This document shows positions 33,221 to 43,643 of a DNA stretch of 64,000 bases, piece after piece (within the stretch, counting starts at the first letter, position 1; each line of letters begins with the position of its first letter). The DNA is taken from the NCBI GenBank assembly GCA_032871835.1, contig CM065296.1, positions 120,352,146 through 120,416,145 on the forward strand, written 5' to 3'. The notes under the pieces were generated by a model. The model saw only the letters and a program-made list of their open reading frames with translations, was not told the DNA's origin and did no database searches. Source of the stretch: Dipteronia dyeriana. Lineage: Eukaryota; Streptophyta; Magnoliopsida; Sapindales; Sapindaceae. The position numbers and the translations under genes were made by a program.

Positions 33221-35438
33221 TTATCTAATAGGTTTTAGTCTCATTCCTCTCGATGATGTCTCAACTAGTTCTCTGTTTAACCCTTTAGTTAGCGGATCCG
33301 TAATGTTATCTTTTGACCTTACATAGTCAATAGTGATAACCCCAGTTGAGTTTAGTTGTCTAATGGTATTATGTCTTCGACGTATATGTCTAGACCTCCC
33401 ATTATACATGTTGCTTTGTGCTCTTCATATTGTTGATTGACTATCACAGTGAATGCAAATCGTCGGCACATGCTTTGGCCATCTTGGAATATCTTCTAAG
33501 AATTGGCGTAGCCATTCATCCTCTTCTCCATATTTATCTAATGTTATAAACTCAGATTCCATGGTGGATCTGGCTATACATGTTTGTTTGGAGGATTTCC
33601 AAGATACCGCCGCACCACCTAGTGTGAACACATACCCACTAGTGGATTTTGAATCCTTCATATCATATATCCAGTTAGCATCAGTGTATCCTTCTAGGAC
33701 CGCGGGATATCTGGTATAATGCAATCCATGATTACGAGTTAATCGTAAGTACTTTAGTAATCTTACTATTCATTTCCAGTGATCGGTTCATGGATTACTC
33801 GTATATCTGCTTAATTTGCTGACTGCATTCGCTATGTCTGGTCTTGTACAACTTGTTAAATACATCAGACTTCCTATCACTCGAGAATATTCTAGTTGAG
33901 AGATGCTCTCACCCTTATTCTTGGATAGATGTACATTTGTATATACTGGTGTTCTAGAAATTCAAGAATCATTTTTGTTGAATTTCTCAAAAATCATGTC
34001 AATATAGTGTGATTGACTTAGTATGAGTCCGTTAGATGTTCTTGAGATTTTCATTCCCAACATTACATCAGCCGGTCCCATATCTTTCATATCAAATCTT
34101 GATTATACCAGGGTTATACCAGAGGTCATCTTGAGAATGACTTGACCACGTCCCTTCACGTCAGATGTGGCTGAGTTGCCCATATACAACTTTTCTTCAT
34201 TCTTCATTCTTCATTTCTTCAAATGTATTGAACATCTCCCTATCAGAGCATATATAACGAGTGGCCCCGGTATCCAACCAACACTCCCTTGGGTTTGACC
34301 CAACAAGGTTTGCTTCTGTCACAACTGTAGAGAGATTGATCTCGGATACATCTTTTGAGATCCCAGCAACCACGTTTGTCTCGTTGTTCTTCTTCTTCTT
34401 TGACAACCTGCACTCAGAAGATTTGTGACCCAACTTGTCACAATTGAAGCACTTCCCTTGGAATTTTGGCTTCTTAGAGACTCGTCACTTAGGACCCAAT
34501 TTGGATCATTTCCCATGCTTGTTCTTTTTCAGTTTAGAACTTTGCCCATGTTCAACCACGTAGATCTTCGCTTCAGGCGCATTGACATCTTTCTTGTCAT
34601 ACTTCATGTGATCTTCCTGAATACAAAGCTTGAGAATCAGATCCTCGATCTTCATCTTCTTTCTCTTGTGTTTGAGATAGTTTTTGAACTCTTTACATGA
34701 AGGAGGAAGCTTCTCAATGATTGTAGCCACCTAAAAAGTTTCACTCAGGGTCATCCCTTCGGCATGTATCTCATGCAGAATCACCTGTAGCTCTTGGACT
34801 TGACGCATAACTGTCTTGGAATCTCCCATCTTGTAATCAAGAAACCGACCCACGATAAACTTCTTGGAACCAGCTTCCTCAGTTTTGTATTTTCGGTCTA
34901 ATGATTCTCACAGTTCTTTGGTTGTTTTCTTTGAAAAATAGACGTTATATAGCGAATATGACAGCACGTTCAGTATGTAATTACGGCACAGGAAATCCGA
35001 GTGATTCCATGCATCAATAGCATTTCATACCTGAACATCACGTTCTTCACCATTATTAGGTTTAAAAGCATCTTCAGTCAAGAACCTGCCAAGGTTCAAT
35101 GTGGTCAGATAAAACAGCATATTTTGCTGCCACCGTTTAAAATTCAGTCCACTGAACTTATCAGGCTTCTCCATATGATTCATCGATAAAGGTACCGAAT
35201 TCATGTAGGGATTTACCTTGGGAACATTCCCTTGACTCATATATTGGCACATCACCGGATCAGGCATGTTTCTCACGAATGAGTTGATGGCTGGAGTCGT
35301 TGTGGCCACAGTAAGTACCACTACTGGTACCTGGCCCAAAAGCATAGAGTTCACAGTCGAAGTATCTAATCTCATACTTGGATTAACTTCCGAAGTCTCT
35401 AGTGGAACACTAGAATTCACATTCGATTTGTTTGCCAT
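33221..35438 (-). pseudogene. Deleted copia gag-pol remnant
   Basis: Gag starts at the ATG at 35438 (MANKSNVNSSVPLET) and is broken by stops near 35025 and 34731. A zinc knuckle with CDKLGHKSSEC and a protease motif CWLDTGATRYICSD lie in about 34500-34200. Immediately left of 34197 the reading continues with the C-terminal part of reverse transcriptase (SGLIYL-like, then VIGSLMYLTSCTRPDIA near 33840), followed by RNase H ([17 protein letters not shown]) at 33724-33425 and its end (ADPLTKG-like ITDPLTKGL) at 33409-33221. About 2 kb covering integrase and the YVDD part of reverse transcriptase is missing. Confidence 0.85.
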
Positions 35439-35819
35439 AATATCTGAAACAATAACAAAATCGTTTTAATATCACAGATATCAGTTGATATCAAATCTGA
35501 TTTCACGATGGAAATCACAATCAATGTCTGATTTTGTAGACCCGATTACCCAGTTGAAATCACAATTGATTTTGAAATCAATGTCTAATAATAGAGCTGA
35601 TTTCCACAGATTACGTATGTATAGAATTGAAATCAGTGTTCCAAAGAACCCGATTTCCACATATACGAAATTGTAATAAGTGTTCTAAAAGAACCCGATT
35701 ACCACAGTTGAAAATTGTTTTTGACGATCTGAACCAGAACCCTAATACCAGAAAGTTTGAAGAGGAAAAAATGTTTCTTTTTCTATAAAAGATTTAATAA
35801 CGAAAAATTATCTTAAGAT

Positions 35820-36774
35820 TGTAAATCGTAATTCCAAAAAAAACAAATCTAGCCGGTATCTGGAAACAAAAAGCAACAACACAAGAAAACACGTTATAAA
35901 CAGTGTTTGAACCGAGGCCCGGTATCCTTAAGACAATTTCGCTGGACAACACCGTATGTGTATTAGGCGATTGTCTCCCAGGATACAACGGTTCTACAGT
36001 GATAGGCCAAATCACTAACCACTACCAGCGAACTCAAACCAAGTTTGAACTTACCAAGAAAAACCAGAAAAGAAGAGTGAGAATTCGGCTGCTCAAAATA
36101 AAACTGTATATATTTTTCTATGTATTTCGAAAAGAATATAATAGCTATTATATACCCAAACCGAAACACTAGGGTTTTGGGATTATTTTGGAAATTTCGT
36201 TTTTGATTTAATAAGGAAATAATTTAATTAGATAATATTCTCCAAAGAGATTTATTTCTAATTAAAACCCGATTATGTATTCTTAGTGATCAAGAACAAT
36301 TATCCTTCATCACAATCAAAAAACGTTGACTTAGGGAATTGACAAAAGGTCAACTGGACTCTCACGGTCCAATCGGAGCGGCAATCATGTCCGCAGGTCG
36401 CGCCCACACACGAGTCGTGCATTCGAAGGTTCGGGGTCCATGATTTGCACCTCCCTCCCCCCCCCCCCCCCCATGCACACGCGAGAGAGAGCCTCTTTGC
36501 CACACATGTTGATAGCTCATATCACACATTCACTTATAAACTTTATATAAGTGATTTCCCTAAACAATGTGGGGTTCATTTTATATCATACACAATGGGT
36601 CCACTTTGAGACTCAATTTCCCATTCATCCATTAACTATTTTGGGATTTGAGTATACCATTTCGAAGTTCTCACGGAGGAGAATTCGAATCCACTTTAAT
36701 CTTCAATTTCTATGGAATTTATCATACTCAATTTTTGCTCTCAAAATAAGAGTTTATTATAAAAATATCCAACA
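35820..36774 (-). repeat. 5' LTR of the ATTAT copia
   Basis: This 955-bp LTR contains a C run at about 36456-36472 (a G run on the element's strand). No tRNA-Met primer site is visible next to it, so the primer site is decayed or of another type. Confidence 0.88.
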
Positions 36775-36800
36775 ATTATTACTCCAGATAGTATTTAATC

Positions 36801-37292
36801 CAGTGTTACAAAAATCGTTAGGCGCTAGGCAGACGGCGACCCCCGCCTAATGTCTATCTCCCCGGTAGTCGTTGACTAGTCTATGAGATTGTGATTAGAC
36901 GGCCAGTAGGCCGGAATTTGTTTTTTAGTTTAAAATATTTATATATATATATATATATATATTGTTACAATTGAGTAAATGTTCATGTTATTTAATATAT
37001 TTTTATATACTGAACCTCAAATTCTAAAAAATTCAACAATGACTATTGAGAACCTCAAATTGAAAACCTTTTCATCCACCGATTTTTATTTTTTAAACGT
37101 CAGCCAAGTTGGTCAACGGTGAGTCAGTGACTAGTCACCGACTTTACCGGACTAGACTGACTATGGCTAACTAAGGCCTACTAGATGATTTGCCGTCTAG
37201 TCACGGCAATTTCATGGAAGTCAGGATGGTGGACCGTCAACTAGGGACTAGGCTATGCCTAATCGGCTATATATATATATATTTAAACACTA
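36801..37292. mobile_element. Possible hAT-like non-autonomous element
   Basis: The left end CAGTGTTAC and the right end AACACTA are inverted to each other. Inside them, 'cgttaggcgctaggc' and 'ttaggcatagcctag' plus 'gactagacggc' segments recur in inverse order. No coding capacity and no convincing 8-bp target duplication, so boundaries are tentative. Confidence 0.45.
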
Positions 37293-37358
37293 TATATGAT
37301 AACTTTTATTACAACTTGATATATGTAGATATTAATTAAAATCTCGTGAAGTAGGTCC

Positions 37359-37943
37359 TAGGGATGGCAATTTGACCCGCACCCGCTGGCCCCCGTCCTA
37401 ACCCGACCCTGTAGGGTCGGGTGTGGATGGTGAATTTACAATCCGCGGACCCGCGAACCCGTTTAATAAAAAACCCGGTGAGTTCACGGGCGGGTGCGGG
37501 TTGGAAAAATGAACCCGCTGGTTGAACCCGCGAACCCGTATAAATAAAATACTTATATATAAATATACATAGACATTTGAATTATTTTTTATCGTTTTAT
37601 TTTTATGGTTATTATTATTTTGTAATGTATCAAGTATGGAATTAGAAATTGAAATTTAATTCAATTAAGTATCAAACAAGTGATTAGATGTGGAAATTTA
37701 TAAATGATAAATCGTGGATTTGCGGGTTTGTGGGTTGCGGGTGAAGCATCCACCCATGAACCCACATTGTTTCCCGGGTTCGCGGGTGAGGGTATGGGTG
37801 CAGCCATAACCAGTGGGTTAAAACCCGCCCGCGAACCCGCTTACCTACGCGGGTTCGAGGGTGGACGTGGGTGAGGAAAATTTTCACGGGTGAGGGTTTG
37901 GATTTTACAAAACCCACCCGAACCCGACCCGCTGTCATCCCTA
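37359..37943. mobile_element. Non-autonomous hAT-type element, TSD GTAGGTCC
   Basis: This 585-bp element has terminal inverted repeats TAGGGATGGCAA / TGTCATCCCTA and perfect 8-bp target duplications GTAGGTCC at 37351-37358 and 37944-37951. Subterminal regions are rich in ACCCGC/GCGGGT repeats in opposite orientation, and the centre is AT-rich. An 8-bp duplication is the hAT hallmark. No transposase frame is present. A diverged copy lies at 56945-57493 in the opposite orientation. Confidence 0.88.
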
Positions 37944-37951
37944 GTAGGTCC

Positions 37952-38945
37952 CCCAAGGATGCATACATATCTATATCTATAATCTACTGTGTTCTGATCT
38001 AGGGGAAAAAAATTGATTACAATTATCGTTATGTGGGATTTATTTGTTTATTAAAAATAAACAAATTGGTTACAAACTGTGTCCCTGATATCCCATTTCC
38101 ACCATGCACATTATATGAGGAGTTTTCTATCGGTTATTGTGGTTGTAGATATTTTCTAAGTGTATGAATTAATATCCAAACTACATATTTAACGTTGGAT
38201 ATTAGTAGATCTCAAATCCCAATGACCCATTATACTTCATCATATCTCCAACTGTATGAATTATTACATGATTTATGTCAGTCAAAATTTGCAACCCATA
38301 ATCCCAGCCAGTCGCCCATAATTCAATAAATGCATCTAGCTCAATATCTAATTCAGACATTACATTCAACTACATCCTTGTCTACAAATAATTGCCCTTC
38401 TTCATTAAAATACAACAGACTCGTTTTGAAAAGACCAGAATTGCCCTGATCAATGATATGGCATATAAATTCGAAGTCGGTCATATCTAAATGGTTTAAA
38501 TATATATGGACCAGAATTTATCAAGTGTACATTGGTGACTGGTGAGTACGTTTATATTCAGCATAATGATTTAGATAACTGATCACTCAATCTAAATATC
38601 TAAAAGACTAGGAGATATATAACTCTTGTATAAACTAAAAATTGAGATAATTTTCACTCCTCAAAATGGTGGAAATCACTGTCGCTCAATTTAGTTTGAT
38701 GGTAAACTGCACTCATTTAACGTGTTAATGTTCCAAATTCGAATCGACCATAACACAAATGTTATAAAAAAAAAAGGGTGGAAATTAAGGACGTTCTGGG
38801 ATTCAAAATTAATGTGGAGTCCTATTAAAGAGAAATATGTATACTTTCGGTGAGAGCTTGATCCTCACTGTCTCACTGATTTATTCTCCTCGTGACATCA
38901 AATGACATAAATGCTGACTATATTTTTTTAGTGTTTTTTTTTTAG
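37952..38945. other. Upstream region of GDSL copy C
   Basis: No gene is seen. 38331-38350 repeats a flank segment found at 8397 ('gcatctagctcaat'). 38850-38945 is homologous to the region just upstream of copy B's promoter block. Confidence 0.5.
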
Positions 38946-38973
38946 TATTTAAGTGCACAAAAACCATGCAAGA
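38946..38973 (+). promoter_or_regulatory. Core promoter block of GDSL copy C
   Basis: TATTTAAG (38946-38953) followed by TGCACAAAAACCATGCAAGA is identical to 28551-28578 of copy B. It lies 121 bp upstream of the ATG at 39067, a typical plant TATA-to-ATG distance for a short 5' UTR. Confidence 0.65.
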
Positions 38974-39066
38974 TCGATAAATTATCACTTGCTTTCTCCA
39001 ATTCTTTCGCTCAATCTCACCCAATCACAAACAAAAGAAAATATAAGACCAATCCAGTCTCTGTCT

Positions 39067-42000
39067 ATGAAGCTGTCTTCTTCTTCTAGTTCCTCCTCTA
39101 TTTTCCTATCATCTCTTTTCGTTTTCTTTCTTTTTCGCAGAGTGGAAGCAGTCGGGAATAATACATTTCCAGCGGTGATTATGTTTGGAGATTCGATCGT
39201 GGATACAGGAAACAACAACAACCTTAAATCTCCAACTAAAAGTAATTTCCCTCCTTATGGGAAGGATTTTATGGGAGGAGTACCAACCGGAAGATTTTCC
39301 AATGGAAAAGTCCCCTCAGACTTCCTAGGTTTGTGATGGTTTCTCTCAAATGACATTCAAACTTTTTTTTTATATATACTTTTTTTTATATATATACAAC
39401 TTGTACATCAACATTATCAGACTAATGTGTATACTCCTTTCCACCCAAACAGTGGGTGGTGATGCATTCTAGGCTTCCAGCTTAATTTGAAAAAGTCTTT
39501 AATAAAAAGAGGGTATCATGTTATCATCATTTAATGATGTGTACTCAATTAATAAAGAAAGCACGTATATGCATGTACTTTCGTTATTTATTTATTTTTC
39601 AAAATGATTTTAAAATTTACCATCATGAGAAAGAATTAGATTTAATGGTTTACTATCGTTACTGTCGTGAGAAAGAAAAGAGTGTTTCATAATATCATCA
39701 TTTAATGATTTTAAAAGTAGATACACCGAACACCCCTATCATGAAATAAATACAAGAACTTAATTTTGACTTTTCAGTCAGCAGTGGCTGCATTGATTCC
39801 ATATATAAAAAGGCGGACAATGTTTAGATATTGACAAGCCATCGTTACTATCGCGAGAAAGAAACGAGGGTTTCATGTTATCATCATTTAATGATTTTAA
39901 AAGTAGATACACTGAACACCCCTATCACGAAATAAATACAGGAACTTAATTTTGATTTTTCAGTCAACGGTGGCTGCATTGATTCCATATATAAAAAGGT
40001 GGACAATACTCGGATACTAATAGATTAACATCTAAAATATTGATATTATATTTTAATCGATAAAAAATCATTTAAAATAAATAGAATTGGTAGTAAATTT
40101 TTTACAAATAAAAATATAAGAATAAATATCTTAGATAAATTATTTTTCTCAAAAGACTAGTAGCATCGCTAACAATTGAATCAGCAGCATGGGTGGTCAT
40201 AAATTCTATGTCAGTGTTGCATAAACAAATTAATAACATTAGTTGTTGATATAAACAAATTGAATATCGTTAATCGATGAACTTAAGATACATATTAAAA
40301 CATTATAAAAGGTAAATCAATCTATATTTATTATCTTATTTTTATAATTATTGTAATTAAAAACAATATTTAACGTTTTTTATATAATGTAATCAGGTTA
40401 ACACTATCCAAACAAATTAATAGTCGACAAGATAATGTTGGTTAGTGGTAAAGTCTTCTGTACCAATACTATAACGATATAGATTTGAGTCGCTTCTCCA
40501 CACTCAAACCAGTATTATTATAATATTTAAAAAATAATAATAAACAAATTAATAGTTTTGAAATATTATTATTCAACCAATATCGTCAACATAAACAGAA
40601 AACCATAACAAACTAAAAATAGTGAAATTAAAAGGAACAAATGCTTGGTTGAACTCAGGATCACTTTGTTATTCTAATTTCATTTAATTTTTATTCTTTG
40701 TTTTTGTTTTTTTTTTTAGTGGAAGAACTGGGAATAAAAGAGCTGTTGCCGGCATATTTGGATCCAAATCTGAAACCTGAAGATCTTCTAACAGGTGTAA
40801 GCTTTGCTTCTGGTGGCTGTGGATACGATCCTGCCACAGCAAATTTGGAGGTAATTAAAAATTAAAAACAAGATCATTTATTTTTTTATTTATTTTAAAA
40901 TATTTTGTACTGAATATATGATTTAATTAACTTATATGTTGGTTTTGAAAATAAAAATCAGGTAGCCACACCGTTATTTAATCAGCTACAACAATTTCAA
41001 GAATATAAAGAGAAGTTGAAAGTGATTGCTGGAGAAGAAGGAACAAACACACTCTTGAGCAAAAGTTTATTTGCTGTGGTAGCAAGCAGCAATGACATTG
41101 CCAATACCTATTTTAATTTTCGTATTCGTGAATTTCAGTTCGATCTTGTTACTTACACCGATCTTCTTGTTGGCTCCGCTTCAACTTTCCTTCAGGTTTT
41201 TAACTCTTTTTATGATTATGTAATGTTATAAAGTTTGTGATCTCAAATTTAAAACATCCTCATTTTATATATTATCCTAAAGATAGAAAGAAACTTAAAG
41301 CATCTTATGCATGCATGATGCATTTTCCATTTAAATAACCCTAATATGGGTATGGAATCACATTTATTCCAATATTACATGACCTAATTTGAATGAAAGC
41401 TACATAACTGCATCTGATGCACTCATTAATTTCTCTAGATAGATAACTGGTGTCTTAAATATATAGCATTTGATATGCAATTCTTGCTTTGACCTAAATT
41501 AGTCTATATATATCTTGTTGAATATATGAAATTAAGCAACTGTACGGAGTGGGGGCAAGAAGAATAGCCGTTTTTGGTGCGCCGCCATTGGGTTGCCTGC
41601 CATCAACAAGAACTTTGGCCGGAGGGGTATCAAGGAAAGAATGTGTAGAGATTTACAACCAAGCAGCCCAATTGTTCAACTCTAAATTGTCTGCACAGAT
41701 TGATTCACTCAACAGTAACATACCAGAAGCCGAATTGGTTTATGTCGATATCTACAACCCTCTGCTTGATCTCATACAAAACTTTAATAATTTTGGTAAT
41801 TAATTCATTTCCTCTGTATCTTAATTTTAACATGAAACTGTTTTTATTTTTTATTTAATTTATATATATATATATGACGTTACAATTATGATTTATATTT
41901 TAATTTAATTACTTTATTGATGGTGATCAATCAGGCTTTGAAGTTGTGGATAAAGGGTGCTGTGGAACAGGAACCGTAGAGGCATCGATACTGTGTAACC

Positions 42001-42128
42001 AATTGAGTCCGCACACGTGTACGGATGTGTCTGTTTATGTTTTTTGGGACAGTTTTCATCCATCAGAAAGAGCATATAAGATCTTGGTCTCTAATGTCAT
42101 AAAGAAATACAGTAGATTTTTCTCATGA
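39067..42128 (+). CDS. GDSL esterase/lipase, EXL type (copy C), intact
   Basis: Five exons with GT-AG introns: 39067-39328, 40720-40850, 40962-41195, 41537-41795, 41935-42128 (1,080 nt, 359 aa). Residues 1-28 form a signal peptide with a Ser-rich start and a hydrophobic core. SGNH blocks are present: block [13 protein letters not shown] with nucleophile Ser43; block [11 protein letters not shown] with Gly119/120; block III SSND with Asn175; block V FWDSFHP with Asp334 and His337. Length and exon layout match the EXL family, whose members are secreted serine esterases/lipases hydrolysing acyl esters, several of them in anthers and pollen coat. Substrate here is unknown. The first residue of block III is Ser where the family has Gly. 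Intron 1 is long (1,391 bp) and carries a tandem duplication. A polyadenylation-like AATAAA lies near 42422. The ATG at 39067 was preferred because it starts the signal peptide. Confidence 0.93.
39655..40016 (+). repeat. 186-bp tandem duplication in intron 1 of copy C
   Basis: Units start at 39655 and 39841, both with 'atcgttact-tcg-gagaaagaaa', and end with 'ccatatataaaaaggcggacaat'-type sequence. They differ at a modest number of positions. Confidence 0.85.
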
Positions 42129-43380
42129 AACATACAATAATATATATATAAATCTTAGATACAGTGAGATGTTTATACATCAATACCATGATATGATCTT
42201 AACGGAGGATATATACATAGTGTATGCTCTATTAATTAAGTTGAGTGTCTTTATGTTTGATTATTATGATTCTCTTCAGCATCGTAGAATCAAAAGGTTC
42301 AAGTATCGTAGGCAGAAACTCCTCCAACATTCATCGGGGTCCACTCTATGAAGGCTTATGTAGTTTACTGTAATTCTTTACTTTATAATTCATTCCTTTT
42401 GTAATAATTCTTTTCACCTTCAATAAAATACTCATACAGATTTAATTAAAATCATTTTGTGTTTACGGGTATAAAGTTGTGTCATTCTCTAGTTCGTTCA
42501 AACATTATAAAGCTCTAGAGGGATTTCGAACCCAAACCCTACTAATGGGATAAGATGCCACTCTCTATAAATTCTTTTTCTCGTTAAAATTTACAGAAAC
42601 AGAATGATATCCTTCTTTTTTCTGTCAATGAATTGTCCAATTGAGGATTTTTCTGTTTAGCTCAAGAAATGAATGGTCTTTTGTCTCTTTTCTACTTTAC
42701 TTGATAAGGACTATTTATAACTTTAATCACAATTTATTTCCGACCGATTTTGGATTAATTTTAACAGATTAAGGTTATTTATATGATCTAATTCAAATAA
42801 AAGATTCACTAAAAAAAGAGAACGTAAAATATTAAAAAATATATTTCTTTAACAGAAAACAAGTTTGGTGGGGGAATCGGTGTTTTTTTTTAAACAAAAA
42901 AGTGGAGTTTACTTAGAACAATTTAAAACAAAAAGCCCAGCCCACAACTCATAAACCTCTTTTGGGCCACTTTTATTTTCTTCGTGGGCCCATTATTTAT
43001 GTTAGCCCAATTAAATGTCAATAACGTGATTAGTCACGTGACGTGCCTTGGCCCATATCAGTTGATCTTGAGCTCGGCCCATATTAATATATTTAAAATT
43101 GATTTGGGCTTGTATTTAATATTTGAAATTTGTTTTTTTTAAGGCAGTAGATTTAACCTAGTAATATTTGATTTGATTTTCCAATTAAAAAAAAAATCAA
43201 TTAATTAATAATTATATCCGCCTAGCTACTATTTCTTCTAAAACTCTTATTTTCTTTTGTAATTTCCATAATGTAAATTTATCGAAGTTGACATATGGAG
43301 ATCATGTTTGACCATTGACCAAGAAAATAAAACTAGCTTTTAAAAGGAAAACCTTATGTTATATATATAGATTCTTTATT
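42129..43380. other. Spacer between GDSL copies C and D
   Basis: 3' flank of copy C with a likely polyadenylation signal near 42422, then AT-rich DNA. 42935-43090 holds several GCCCA motifs and a G-box. No gene is seen. Confidence 0.5.
43035..43040. promoter_or_regulatory. G-box CACGTG upstream of copy D
   Basis: The palindrome GTCACGTGAC surrounds CACGTG and is followed at once by a second ACGTG. It lies about 600 bp upstream of the copy D start. G-boxes bind bZIP and bHLH factors in plants. Function here is inferred only from the motif. Confidence 0.35.
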
Positions 43381-43520
43381 GTAAATCAAACTCTTCTATT
43401 AGCTTTTTTAAAGTTATACTAAATTTTATAGGGGAAATTGATCCTATGTGTAAATCGGACTCTTCTATTAGGTTTTTAAAAGGATTCTTATACTAAATTT
43501 TATAGTGGAACTTAATCCTA
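43381..43520 (+). repeat. 69-bp tandem duplication upstream of copy D
   Basis: Units begin GTAAATC at 43381 and 43450 and share 'actcttctattag' and 'tatactaaattttatag'. They lie 125-265 bp upstream of the start codon. Confidence 0.75.
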
Positions 43521-43561
43521 TCAGCTTTAATAGTAGATAAGTTCAGAAAAAATTGACTCTG

Positions 43562-43567
43562 TATAAG
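43562..43567 (+). promoter_or_regulatory. Possible TATA box of copy D
   Basis: TATAAG lies 77 bp before the ATG at 43644. It is the best TATA-like site close to the gene, but no paralog conservation supports it. Confidence 0.35.
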
Positions 43568-43643
43568 CAAGCCAAAATTGATCATAATCACGTCACATTA
43601 ATTCTTCAGCCTCTGAAAAACAAAGGAGTCCTGTTGTGTAACA

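Larger units (their letters stand above)
31148..36774 (-). mobile_element. Internally deleted Ty1/copia retrotransposon, TSD ATTAT
   Basis: LTRs at 31148-32628 and 35820-36774 (TGTAAATCG...CCAACA on the + strand) flank a minus-strand internal region. Perfect 5-bp target duplications ATTAT sit at 31143-31147 and 36775-36779. Gag, zinc knuckle and the protease site are present, then the frame jumps to the end of reverse transcriptase and RNase H. Integrase and most of reverse transcriptase are deleted. The left LTR is longer because of a 491-bp internal tandem duplication. It lies between GDSL copies B and C. A truncated LTR of this family lies in copy A (2934-3559). Confidence 0.92.

Noticed and set aside
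36793..37300. 8-bp target duplication around the 36801-37292 candidate
   Set aside because: ATTTAATC and TATATGAT do not match, so the hAT call there stays tentative.
37684..37968. 94-codon minus-strand frame
   Set aside because: It lies inside the repetitive subterminal ACCCGC region of a hAT element and is not a transposase.
38953..39066. Upstream in-frame extension of copy C
   Set aside because: It begins at GTG next to the TATA block, and the extra residues would precede the signal peptide. The ATG at 39067 fits paralogs D and E.
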